From Paragorgia papillata (taxonomy: Eukaryota; Cnidaria; Anthozoa; Scleralcyonacea; Coralliidae): a stretch of DNA of 64,000 nt. Of this stretch, positions 27,301 through 41,300 are shown piece after piece. Each line of letters opens with the position of its first letter. Within the stretch, counting starts at the first letter, position 1. The stretch covers positions 1,715,001 through 1,779,000 of the forward strand of contig JAWNZC010000100.1 in assembly GCA_035771165.1 (NCBI GenBank). The letters run 5' to 3'. A program made the translations under genes and the position numbers. The notes under the pieces were generated by a model, which was not told the DNA's origin, made no database searches, and worked only from the letters and a program-made list of their open reading frames with translations.

Positions 27301-30300
27301 TAGCAATGCATTTGCGTTCAAGCGTTTAGCGAATAACTAGTTGTTTCCGAGTTTTGAAACAAACGTTGTCCAATGACAACTATACGTTTAACAGATCAAA
27401 TCAATAACGAATAGGGAGTGTAACTTTCCATCGTGAATACTTGTCATCGTTCTTTTCACACGGTAGCGTTTGCTTGGATTAACTTGTCTTTGGCTTAATT
27501 GTGAAAATCGAAATGATCAGCGAACGCAGATCGTCTGATACGGGTAGTTCACTTCGATATGACCTGCCGAACGCATTTGTTTTGTATTCCATGTTTGCCG
27601 TGGGCCGTGAGAAAATATCAACGCAACGTTGAAACTTGAAACGGAAGCAATAACAACGGAAGGTTACACCCCCTATTTGTTATTGATTTGATCTGTCAAT
27701 GTGTGCCCCCAATTAGCTATAATATATAGCTAAATACATCGACACTTAAATAAAGTAATTCATTATTCAAACGTATAGTTGTCATTGGACAACGTTTGTT
27801 TGAAAACTCGAAAACAACCAAGTACCATAAGATTAGATAAGGCAAGAAAATACAAGACGAAAAACCTAATTTCTCATTTTAAAGGCCATACTATTATTGA
27901 CAACATACATCTTGGAAATCTGCCAGTATATTTTTTCACTACAAAATCACCGCTGAGAGCTTTTCTGCAGCTAAGGCCGATGGAAGGGAGGTATCAGCTT
28001 ACCGTAACCAGCCCGCATGCGTTTTTTCACCGCATGAAATTTTTCATTTTTTTCATTATTTAAGATTTTTTGCAATATCCATGGTGTTTTCTCATCGGAT
28101 AATATTAGTAATCCTTCTAGATCCTTCTATTTCATTAAATAAATGGGGCATTCTGTTCAACGAATACGAACAACAAATGTAAGCCCTCGGGAGACACTAT
28201 TTCGGGTGGTCAGCGGTCAAAGTTGTGTCCACGCGAGATGCAATCTCGAGCCCATAGTCACCCCCTTTTTGGTCAGCGGGAGAGCGCGGGGGAGACTCTG
28301 GGGAAATTGGATTGATTCTCTGTTTTGATTGGCTCATTTAAATTTATTGAATTCATCGATTCAAAAACAGATTGTAAAATAATGAAAGTCAAATATATTG
28401 CTTAATTCAATAAACATATATATACTGTATCTTCAAATTTAGACGCCTCATTTACATCTCTCTTTGTTTAATATATCTGGGTCTCAGTCACAATAAAGTT
28501 TAAAAGACTTAAGACGAATTTCGAACAAATTAATGTCGCAATGAACAAAACAAACCCTGGTGGGATTTGTCGTTATATTTGATGTATAAATGTAAAACAA
28601 TTTAAACAACGAAAAGGCATATTTAAGACAATTAAAAAAGGAATCAGCCTTCGCACTCGTATTAAAAGGCTTGTGATCGTCTAATCAAGGACGATATTGG
28701 CGTCGTGAATTGATAGTTTAGTAAGTTTACCTTGGACTTCAAGAACGTTTATGTCAAGTGCCAGCACCAGCAGTGTCAGTCTTTCTCCGACAATTTTAAC
28801 GTGTATTTGATCTGCATTTTATGCAGGGTTCTAACAAATATAGTATTTGCGATTTCAAACTCAAATATAATGAACACAACGCACATCCTGCACAGCAGCT
28901 GAGGCTACGATCATGCGCTTAACAACCGGAACCCCTCATTTCAGGGGTAATTAAATCCAATTTCCCCAGAGTCTCCCCCGCGCTCTCCCGCTGACCAAAA
29001 AGGTGGTGACTATGGGCTCGAGATTGCGCGAGATGGCGATCCGAAATCGGTAATAAGTGATCTGAATTCTTATAATTTTAATTGAAAATCCAGTGTATCT
29101 CATCTGCTTAGAAATCGGGGACAATAACAACTTGTATTTATTTATATATTTAGTATATCAACAGATGCTTTAAATAATTCACATTTCTATTTAAATTAAA
29201 TTAAAATAACAATAAACATTTTATGTATTGGTACTGAGGGTAACAGTTTGTTTTCCCGAAGTTGCCTTAATACATAATCGGACATGCTCGACCTCATCAG
29301 AACATTACTGAGTTGACTGAAGAAAATAATGAATAATGAATAATGAAAAAATGCCTCACGTATATATTTTTTCCTAGTTACGGTAAGCTGATACCTCACT
29401 TCCATCGGCCTAATAATTTGTTTATCGGATGTATTTTGAAAACTTTCAACAAATGTCGACGTTTGTTGAACGTTTGTGGGCTTGGCGGCGATTCGAATTT
29501 TTAACTCCATTCCACACTTCGGTGGGTTCGGTAATAGTACTTCTAAAATTTCATGAAGACAATTCAAAAGAAATTAATATTTAATCAATATCGGTAAATT
29601 GCATACAGACTCGTCCTGATTTACATAAACTATTTCCTCAATTTACTTAGCTAACTAAAATCACTCCAACTTGAAAAATAGTTTGAAAACATGGCTATTT
29701 AGATGTGTCCATTAATGCATTCGCGTAATTAATGCGTGCAATAATGCGTCCGATAAAGCATTCGCAGCCGATCTGTATCTGATTTACTACGGCTCGCTTG
29801 CAGCTCACCTTTTAAATCAGATACAGATCACTGCTCATGCTTTATCTATTACTTAACAGTTATACCATGAGCTCGAGCAGTATATGAGCTCATAGCCAAC
29901 GAGGCGCTTCGCCGAGTTGGCTATTAGTCCGTATACAACGAGAGCGAATGGTATAACTATTTTATTATATAGCCAAGCACTGTACAAGAGACAAAATTAG
30001 AGCGAAATGTTTCAAACGGCAAACTTCCGGCATAGGCAACTAATACTTCCGCCATGCGTAATGATGCATTCACATAGAGTTTCTCGCTGAGCTCTTCGGT
30101 AAACATCTTTGAAATGTTGCATAAATGTTGCTCGAGAGGCAAAAAATGTGTTAAACAGATCAACAAAAAAGATTAAAAGGTACCTTTATGAAGTGAAAAG
30201 GTGGGTCAGTTGTTTATATTAGCGTTGCTGTCGTGGGAAAGGTTTTGATTTCATGCAAAAATGAAACTGAAACACCTTCGGCAGTGAAACTAAATTACTT

Positions 30301-33300
30301 AATAGTTGGTTGTTTTTGAGAAAGAACATGCTTTTTACTACGCCAAATGCTTATCTAAATAAAAAAAGTCTCTTTACTGGTGATCTCCTACGAAATGTGT
30401 GTTGTAAGCTTGATTTTAACCGCGAGTTTCTTTGTTTGGCAACAAATTAATATCAACCCGCTAATTTAGTCGTGTTTTTGAAGTAAAAAGACGTAATATT
30501 TTAGGTGAATTTTACCATTAAACATGCTAAATTGTGTATTTGTTAATGTATTTTTACACAATGTTGTTTTTTTATACATTGGTTTGAGGGTGTTGATGTT
30601 TTTCTGTATAAAAATCCGTCAATTTCAACTCTTTTCGGCAGTTTAAAAAAACATGCCGCCACCTTGTTTTTCCTCTACTAGCAGGATATGAGCTGATAGC
30701 CTAGTAGTAGGGAACCAATCAGATTACGCAAAAGCTCATATCCGATAGCATGCTATATAATAAAGATAGTTATTTAGTATAAGTAATTTAGTTTCACTGC
30801 CGAAGGTGTTTCAGTTTCATTTTTGCATGAAATCAAAACCTTTTTCACGACAGCAACGCTAATATAAACAACTGACCCACCTTTTGACTTCATAAAGGCA
30901 CCTTTTAATCTTTTTTGTTGATCTGCTTGACACATTTTTTGCCTCTTGAGCAACATTTATACAATATTTCGAAGCTGTTTACCGAACAGCTCAGCGAGAA
31001 ACTCTATGTGAATGCATCATTACGCATGGCGGAAGTATTAAGTTGCCTATGCCGGAAGTTTGTTGTTTCAAACATTTCGCTGTAATTTTGTCTCTTGTAC
31101 AGTGCTTGGCTATATAATAAAACAGTTATACCATTCGCTCTCGTTGTATACGAACTAATAGCCAACTCGGCGAAGCGCCTCGTTGGCTATGAGCTCATTC
31201 ATATACGACTCGAGCTCATGGTATAACTGTTAGTTATCCCACTAGTTATCACATTCTAATCAACATTTTTACCCTACAATTTGAAAAATGGAAAATACAA
31301 CTTTGAGAGTCCAAAACACGTGATTCGGGAAAAGACTAAAACTAAATGTTATGCATAGTTAAACAGTCTGACAATCAAAAACTGTTACCAAATAAAGAGC
31401 AACAGTTGTTGCTACGGCAACAATGACGTTTCAAAATGGCTGCCAATTACCCTTCAAACTAGTTTTATTCAGAAAAAACTTGTGACCCCCAATTTTTTTT
31501 TTCTTTAAAACTTTTCTTGAAGTATGAGTAATCAATAGAGCGATTTAAAAAAAATTCTGTAGAACGAATTTTTTTAAAAATTAACAAACATGATTTTTCC
31601 GGGGAAAAAATTATTCGTTCTACAGAATTTTTTTTAAATCGGCCTATTGATTGATTACTCATACTTCAAGAAAAGTTTTAATGAAAAAAAAAATTGGGGG
31701 TCACCAAAGTTTTTTTCGAATTAAATTAGTTTGAAGGGTAATTGGCAGCCATTTTGAAACGTCATTGTTGCCATAGCAACAACTGTTGCTATTTATTTGG
31801 TAACAGTTTTTGATTGTCAGACTGTTTAACTATGCATAACATTTAGTTTTATTCTTTTTCCGAATTGTTTAATCACGTGTTTTGGACTCTCAAACTAAGA
31901 CAATTGGATAAAGGATTTAACGCGTCTCTTGGAACAATGAATTTTGGGTGTGTTATGGGATAATGGGATGTGCTGTTCAGGCGATGTCAGATTGCTGCTC
32001 ATGCTTTATCTATGACGCTTTCCCTTTGAGCAACCCAAATCCAGATTTCAAAATCGGATTTCAATTTACTGTTCCGTTTTCCAAAATCTGAAAAATGATT
32101 CGAATCTAGTGAATCGGTAGGCGAACGTGGATTTTATCTCAATCCAGATTGCGATTTTTCGTTCCTTTTGCAATTAACTTTTCTGACCGCTGACCACGGC
32201 AATTGTGAAGTCGGCTCGTGAGGTAAAATGGCGGAAAAAGAAACATTTTCCAGTTTTTGCGCCCGCGTCAGGTTCACAAGCTGACCAGCGCAGCACGTCC
32301 GTTCCATTTATTAACTGAAAAATCCAAATCTCAAAAATCTGGATTTGAATTGCTCAAAAGGAAAGTGCCCTATTACGTACATTACGATCTTGAACTGTGA
32401 ATTGGACATCATCTCCCAGTAACAAGTCACCAATATCACCATTAAACTCGCTGTAGTGAAAAAATATCTAGGAGCAGAAAATAGTGTCTAAATAAAACAT
32501 TCGTAGATATTTTCCAAGTCTTCTGAAGACATATTCCATGGCTAAAGCCCCGCACAGGACGACCAAGTTTTCCTTGACAAGTTTTTCCTTGACAAGGAGC
32601 CTTGTTCAAAAGCTGGTCACGCCAGCTTTTGAACAAGGAAATTTGTTCGTGTGTATAGTCGTCAAGGAAAACTTGACAAGATCATCTGCTAAGCTTATTA
32701 CGCGATCATTGCCGTCAAGGAAAACTTGTCCAACCGTACACACGAGCAATTACAACTTGTCAAGGAAAATTGTTGGGAAAAACGTGTTCATCGTACACAC
32801 GAGCAAGGAAAGCTACCAAGGAACTTGTCAAGAAAAACTTGGTCGTCTGTGCGGGGCTTAAGATACTACCATTTGCGATCAACCGGTTAGGCGTGACAGT
32901 TCAAACGCGTTTTGTTTCAAACGTGCAAGTTTAACTGAAAATTTTTGACGTTTTAAAGTGCATTTATTATATGGCACGGATTACTTCCGGTAAAATCACG
33001 CGCTGTGATTGGTTGCTCACGGGGCGAGATTTCTCCGTAATGCCCACGGGCATATTATGAAAATTGTTAATGCCCTACGATTGGAAACAAACAAAAAATC
33101 CTAATAAGAAACTTTTATTGCCGAAAAACGGCGAAAATAGATGAAATAGACGACGATGAACATTATAAAAGTAAATTCTAGTATCCAGACGAGAAAGAAA
33201 CAGAGGAAAATAACGCTAGTTCGGTGTTTTGACGAAGTTAAAGGAAGCGAAGACCAAGAAATACAAGATTGATTTTGAAATAAAAAGTGCCATATAATAA

Positions 33301-34503
33301 ACTACTTAATAACCTCGACCGTTCGGTCTTTACGGTAAAATATTAAACCTCGGTCTTGAACGTATTAACCTCGCTATCGCTCGGTCAATACAGCAAGACC
33401 TCGGTTTAATATTTTACCGTAAAGACCTCACTCTCGGTTATTAAGTAGTTAATAACCCCAAATTTTTTATCATCTAAATACGTTCTACCTTTGGCAAATA
33501 ATTGAACAACGAAATATTTTTTTAGATTGGAACAACCTTTATGGCTTTAATAGAGATTTTTGTTTTCAAAATGGTAATGAGATGACGTCAAAGTAGTCAT
33601 CATTATCTACACAATATTTATTTGCAGGGGTGACATGACCCAATTCTTCCATTAATGGTGTGTTTGAACAACATGTTCCATATTGTATGAGTTTTTCCAC
33701 AAAAATTCTCAGCTAGTTTATCTTGCCAAAAGGAGAAAGAAAGCCAAATGCCTACATAGACGTCATCTCATTACCATACTAGAAATGCGAATCGCCAAAA
33801 AAAACATTGAAGAATAGCTCCAATCAAAAAAATATATTTGTTTGCTCTATGTAGAACGTATTCAGATGAAGGAAAAAATTGGGTTTACACGCACTTTAAC
33901 AATAGCTTGATGAATCACCCGCCATTTTTTGACAGGTGATTGATTGGGGTATTGTTGAAACGTCAAATTTCCACTTAAATTAGCACGTTTGAAACGTAAA
34001 CAAATGCGTTTAAACTCTCACGCCTAACGGTTGATCGCAAATGGTAGATCCTTCAAAGTTTAAGCTTGGTAACTTTGTCAACTAACCTCACTGACTTTGT
34101 CTGCCCTTTCAATAAATCCAAAAGATTCTTTCAATGAACACACAATGCCATGAACCACGTTAGGTGGAGCTGCTTCTACCAACAACAACTCAACTGCTGA
34201 AACACATCCATTCCTTAATATAAACAAAACATAAGATAATCAACTGTAATACAACAACAACAGCGACAATAGCAGCAGCAACAATAGCAGCAATAACAGC
34301 AGCAGCAATAACAACAGCAGCAACAACAATAGCAGCAGCAACAACAACAACAACAGCAGCAGGAACGACAACAGCAGCAACAACAACAACAACAGCAACA
34401 GCAGCGGCAACAACAACAACAGCAGCAGCAACAACAACAACAACAGCAACAACAGCAGCAACAGCAACAACAACAATAGCAGCAGCAACAATAGCAGCAA
34501 TAA

Positions 34504-34535
<32 letters not shown>

Positions 34536-35024
34536 ACAGCAGCAGCAACAACAATAGCAGCAGCAGCAGCAACAATAGCAGCAGCAACAGCAACAATAAT
34601 AGCAGCAACAGCAGCAGCAACAGCAGCAGCAGCAACAACAATAATTGCAGAAGCTCAGCATCAAGAACAGCAGCAGGAACAACAACAACAACAGCAACAA
34701 TAGCAGCAGCAACAATAGCAGCAATAACAACAACAACAGCAACAATAGCAGCAGCAACAATAGCAGCAATAACAACAGCAGCAGCAACAATAGCAGCAAT
34801 AACAACAGCAGCGGCAACAATAGCAGCAGCAACAATAGCAGCAATAACAACAGCAGCGGCAACAATAGCAGCAGCAACAATAGCAGCAATAACAACAGCA
34901 GCGGCAACAATAACAACAGCAGTAGCAACAATAGCAGCAGCAACAGCAGCAGCAGCAACAACAATAATAGCAGCAGCAGCAGCAGCAACAACAACAATAG
35001 CAGCAGCAACAATAGCAGCAATAA

Positions 35025-35056
<32 letters not shown>

Positions 35057-35109
35057 ACAACAATAGCAGCAGCAGCAGCAACAATAGCAGCAGCAACAGC
35101 AACAATAAT

Positions 35110-35149
<40 letters not shown>

Positions 35150-35286
35150 ACAACAATAATAGCAGCAGCTCAGCATCAAGAACAGCAGCAGGAACAACAA
35201 CAGCAGCAGCAGCAGCTACAACAACAACAGCAGCAGCAACATCAGCACCAGCAACAACAGCAGTAGCAACAACAGCAGCATCAACA

Positions 35287-35319
<33 letters not shown>

Positions 35320-38300
35320 GAAACATCAGCAGCAGAAACATCAGCAGCAGCTGCTCAGCATCAACAACAACAGCAGCAGCAACAACAACAACAGCAGCAG
35401 CAACAACAGCAGCAACAGCAGCAGAAACAACAACAGCAACAACAACAACACCACCACCAACACAAACAACAACGATAAACAAACATGTACACACCTCTTG
35501 TTTTCCAAAACAAAAAATGACACTAGGTCACCTTTGTGTAGTTGATTATTTGCAACAATATCAGAATAAGAAAATGGCAGAAAAAACTATTCCTTTTAAA
35601 GACAAACAAGAAACACTCTTAGAGTAGGATATGATATATCCTATGTACAAAGAAACATTTGGATGAGAGCCAAAACAATCGAGAACAACTTACACCATTG
35701 ACTTGATAACTGACACGTCCCGCATCAGAATCACTATCACGAGATGATGGCTTGAAAATATAAAAGTGATATTAATGTACAGGTTTTACAGCACAAAGTA
35801 ATTAACCTAAGCAAGTAGTCATTCAGTTCTTCCATCAATCAGTCAGTGTGTGTATACAGGGGGTCCCAAAAAAATGCCCCCCATCCATTTATGAGGTGCA
35901 CCCATTGAACTCTAAAAAGACTGGAACGATAACTCAGGGGGGGGGGATTTTGAAGCCAGTGCCAGTCCCTTTGCAGGTAGCTCCCGTGCTTCAAGTTACT
36001 TAATTTTCATCCTGCCATATATTTTGTTTGGGACGATAACAAATTACTCCAAAACAACGGATTGAAATACATTGTTTTATACGTATGTTTTTAGAAATAG
36101 CATTGGCTTCAATTTGATGTATAGTATAAGTTTCCTCGTTATTTTAAACTTTTAAAAATGTATTAAATGTTCGACCATATTTCGCTGGGAAATAACACTA
36201 AGAAACTTGTTGTAGTTTTTCTGAGTTTTGAGCTGCAATACTTAACGCTGAACGTTGGGCTATATATGAAACTGAAGCTAATGAAAAATTCTATTTGGTA
36301 TAGAAACTTCAAGACTTTAGCTAAAAGGAAAATAATTAAAAAATATAAAAACAACTGCCATTTTGTAACGTTCGGCAAACAAAATGGCAGTTGTTTTTAT
36401 ATTTTTTAATTATTTCCCTTTTAGCTAAAGTCTTGAAGTTTCTATACCAAATAGCATTTTTTAATAGCTTCAATTTCATATACAGACCAACGTTCAGCGT
36501 TAAGTATTTCAGCTGAACTGGCTTCATTCATTCATAGGGCCTGACTTATGGAGTTAGCGTTCCAGTTTACTTAGAGTTCAATGGGTGCACCTTCTTTAAT
36601 TATGGTACAAGAAGTAAATTTTTATATCACGCCTAAAGCCCATCCCTCCTTCTTTGTTGTCTGAAATTTTCAGAGCGAAGTAGTTATCTACTCGCTTCCT
36701 GTAGTCATTTAAAGAGGCAACATCAAAATTTGAACTTGTCCAAATCATGTATGCTACGTCAAGATTTGGAAATCTTCTCCAAAAGGCTTCCCTTGTCCTT
36801 GTTGGGCTTCTTGTTTCATGATAGGAAAGTACCATGAATGCTCTTCCGTCGGGAGTGAATTGTTGTCCAACCATCTTAAGACGGATGAAGTAAAGTGCAG
36901 TTCCTACATGGCAAACATGTGCATGGAACTCTCATGAGCATTGTTATTACCCTAAGGAACCCCACACGATTTGATGCCGCATTGCTTGGAATCAAACTTT
37001 ATTCCCCTGTGGTCAGTTTTCACATGCATATGTATTCAAACTTGTATTCCGCACTCAAACAAAGCTGTGGTCAAAAACGGGATGGGCGACATTCGTTTGG
37101 GACACCCTGCATTTTTCCAAATCTGTAGGTAGCATAGATAATTTGCATAATTTGGACAAGTTCAAATTTTGATGTTGCCTCTTTAAATGACTCCAGGAAG
37201 CGAGTAGATAACTATTTAGCTCTGAAAATTTCAGACAACAAAGAAGGAGTGATGGGCTTTCGGCGTGATATAAAAATTTACTTCTTGTACCCAAATTAAA
37301 GAAGATGCAGTACAAAAACGGATGGGGTGCATTTTGTTTGGGACACTCTGTAGTGAGGATGTGGTGGGTTGAGCAAGCAGCATGGCCTCTCTTAGCTATA
37401 TAATCATATTATGCATTACCCTACATTCTCGTCCCCAGAGCCCTTCAATTCTCTTAGCGCGGCCGCACGAGAAGGGTTCTGGAGACACAGAAACCGGAAG
37501 TCCTAGATTCTAGGACATACGGGACTTTACAACGTCAAAACATGGATCAAATTATCCCAGTAAACCCGCCATGGAAGAAGATGGCCAATAAGCGCTTTGT
37601 AGGAATACGTCTTGTACGTATGTTTTGACTTTGTAAAGTCCCATATGTCCTAGAATCCAGGACTTCCGGTTTCTGTGTCTCCAGAGCCCTTCGACTTCTC
37701 GTGCGGCCGCGCGAAGAGAATCGAAGGGCTCTGGGGACGAGAATACTGCTATTATATGAATGTATTTATGTATGTATATACTTGTATATATAAAGCCCTA
37801 ATCAAACGAGAACGCAAGTCATCGCAAGTTAGCTTACGATGACTTGCGATGCCACCAGTCAAACGTTGGCACAAGTCGTCGCAAGTTCTGCACTTCCGCT
37901 AGTTCCCACGCCTTTTCGCTAGTTCTCATGGCAGTTTCTACGGCGACGGAGCACGAAAGACTTGCATCGACTTGTGTTTTGTGTTCAAACGTTTCGCAAG
38001 CTCTCGCAAGTTGAAGAAAACTTGCGATGAAATTTGAACAAAATCAAATTAGCCACAAGCTAACGCAAGTCACCGCAAGTCATCGCAAGCTGGCGATCAA
38101 ACGAGACACAAGCAAGCACAAGCTAAAACTTGCGATGACTTGCGTTCTCGTTTGATTAAGACTTAATGTAGTGTGTACACAGTCTGTTGAAATGCTTATT
38201 GCTTTTATTGCCAAAATAATCTGTTATCTTTTACAGTGAAACCGGATGTTCTTGGCCGCGCGACCTTGCAATATTGGTAGCAAACATTGCAATTAGCAAG

Positions 38301-41300
38301 TTGCTAAAAATTCGCATTTTAGATATCGAACTCCACATAATATGAAGTTCTATTCACGTTCTCGGTCTATTCAAGTTCTATTATAAAAATTCCACATGTC
38401 ATGTTCCAAAATCACATGTGATCACATGTGGTCCACATGTGATCACACATGTGATTTTGGAACATGACATGTGGAATTTTTATAAGGGCAGAACAACTAA
38501 CTCTAAGTAAACTTCATGTTACGCGAAGTCCGATATCTAAAATACGAATTTTTAGTAACTTGCCAAGGAGTCGCCATGTATCGTTAGCAAGTCAACATTG
38601 CAATGCTGCTGTCAATATTGCAAGGTCGCACGGCCAAGAACGTCCCGTTTGACTGTAATGGTATATTACACCCAAATGCTACGTTTGTTTAAATTACCTG
38701 TTATCTTACACTACTGAATACATACACAGTCTGATATTCCTTATTACCAGTAATAAAAATGGGGATAAAAATGGAAGCCTTATTTTAGGCATCATTTGAT
38801 ATAACCTTGGCCCCTCAGTACCCCTTTCTTGAAGTCTACTGAAAGTACTATTTCTTTAAGTAAACAACACAGCGCATTCAGAAAGCAGACAGATGACAAC
38901 AAAGGTTCGACATTTCACCTTTGCCTTATTAAATGTGTCTAGTGTTTTGCTGTAGCATTATATATAGAATGATTTTGGTTTCAAATATTTTACTATTTTA
39001 GTACTGTTTATTTTTGTTTATTTGTCGTACGTTGATTAATACCATTATTCGATATTTTAATATACTTTGCCGAATGGAGGAGCGGCAACAGTTTTCATAG
39101 TGGCGTATTCATATTTCATGATCAAACGACGAAAGATCAAATTTGCGGAGTAACTGGAGTTTATATAAATAGAAAAATGATAATAAGATATCGATTAATC
39201 GACTATATATTGTATAATTTAAGCACCCAGGTTGACGATTATTAAACGAATGGGAACATCGAAAACTTTCTTCACTGTAAACTAAAATAAACACAGCGAT
39301 TTATTATAAACTAAGAACAATAGCTGTCAAAACAACTTGTTTCAATTATAAAATCGTATCACCGGTTTAACGATTCATTTCAAAATCTAATACCAGAAAA
39401 CAAAACAAGATACGCATACATGCATTTCTTCGACTATTCCAGCGATGTCAAGCATTGATACGCAGGGGACACTCCCACAGTCGAACATTTTGATAGACGA
39501 CACGAGACCAGCATGTACCAGGGTCTTTCCGCAGCGGTGGGCGCGGGCGGGGGAGCGGAGATAAGACCCTGGGTACGAGGTTGTAGAGTGACCAGACTCA
39601 GAATTTCAATATATAACCAAATTTGACTTACGGAAAAGTTGGAAATCCATAAATTGTGAACAAAAGACAATTTAAATTGCTTGTTACACAAGGACAGGAA
39701 TTTCCAGTTTTGAATTATGCAATGTAAACAAACGCTACCTGAGAAAGTTTATATCAAAAGACACTGAACTGTTGTAAACATAGATCTTACCTATGATAAG
39801 TTGCACGTATACACGTAGTGCATGTGGTACGTTTGCGAGCTTGGTGTAATGTAGAAAGTTAGCGCTGAGAATATTCCAGCGCTACATGTTCGTCGGCTTT
39901 GTTTAACAACGATTAAACGTTCGATTAAAACGTTTGTCAGTCTGGCAGCGTTTCGAATTTTTTGATTCGTTCCGCAGGTGATTTCCATAGAAGAATTCAG
40001 AACTAATAACGTCCAGAACAACATTCTAGACTTAGATCTTGAAGAAAACATTGTATTTCGTGCAAACTATCGTCGCTATCTCCCATGACCAGAGAACGGC
40101 AGATTTGTTTATACTTGACTGAAATCGTTCGTTTGCCGACTTCGAATTCGGTGTTAAAAAATCCTTCTCCGGCGTACTTGCACTTATAGCAAAGCATTCT
40201 ATATCTTCTTCTGCATTATGGTTATCGTAAAGAGAATAAAGAAGTCTAAATTAATTGAAATATAATTTACATCTAAATTGATTTAAAATCGGTAGACACG
40301 TAAATATAAACAGCAAGAATCAAATAAATTCATGTAATCGCACTATTTTTTCACGAAAATCGTCATGCTAACCTTTGATACTTAGATCTTGAAGGGAGTG
40401 TTGAATTTCTCCCAAATCGTCGGGTTTTTATGCCATTTACCAGAGAACCGCAAATCGTGCCAGAGAACCGCACATTATCTGGCAGAGGCTTGACTCACCT
40501 CTTTTTCCACCTTCCCGACGTTCTCCGGGCGCTTTACGATTGCCCGCGCGCCTGCGAATAGAAGCCTCTGCGGTGGAGAGAGCAACATTTTCCATATTAT
40601 ATTTGAAAGTGAACAAGCCGATGAGTTCTAAAAAAGTGAAACAGTCAGAAATGTGTTGTATTTTAACTAAGTTTTATGACATTTTATGACCTTCAGTGTT
40701 CTTAAAAATCACCCCTCAAAATGCAGGAAATGGCATTTCAGAGACTCTTAATTACAAAAATTTTGTAAGCAGGTGTGGATGAGTGTGTGTCAGTGTGTGT
40801 GTGTGTGTATGTGTGTGGGTTGGTCAGTCAGTCACTTACAGATTTAGGATAGCTGTTGTATCTTGCAGGTTTTACTTCCATCTCAACTTTACCACTCTTT
40901 CGTTCTTTACTCTTAACCTAAAACATTATTAGTATTTCTGTAACACACCATAACCATTAAAATACTACACCATTCAATTTAAATTGAAATCATTTGACAA
41001 CTAAATCATTTGCAGTCACTAACTTCAAATGTGACACTTACTGCCTCGAGTTTGAGTATACGACAAGCAATCGGTTTCCCTGTTCGCGAATCTGATGTCA
41101 CTTCAAACTCAACTGGATCTAGGAATGAAAAGAAATAATTTATTAATAAAAAGTTAAAAACACTTAGTCCCTGTTTACATGAAGTGGATTGAGTGTTCAA
41201 GTCAAATCTCGCACGTTGTTTCTATACTTGTTGTGTTTACGTGAAGAAGATTGAAAGTTTTCGATCTGATCGAAACGGATGACTGAAGTCAATTCACGCA

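Larger units (their letters stand above)
35857..37350. mobile_element. mariner-like element remnant, TA duplication
   Basis: Left end CAGGGGGTCCCAAA and right end TTTGGGACACTCTG are flanked by TA (35855-35856 and 37351-37352). An internal TTTGGGACACCCTG at about 37098 suggests a rearranged or double element. It holds a transposase fragment (36596-36874) and a nested palindrome (36080-36530). Confidence 0.7.

Noticed and set aside
34215..35494. Poly-Leu, poly-Cys, Asn/Ser and Gln frames
   Set aside because: CAG/CAA array; no flanking domain and no independent start context.
39791..40197. Two overlapping minus-strand open frames
   Set aside because: Weak similarity to another repeat-derived frame at 29196-29570, with no splice or domain support.
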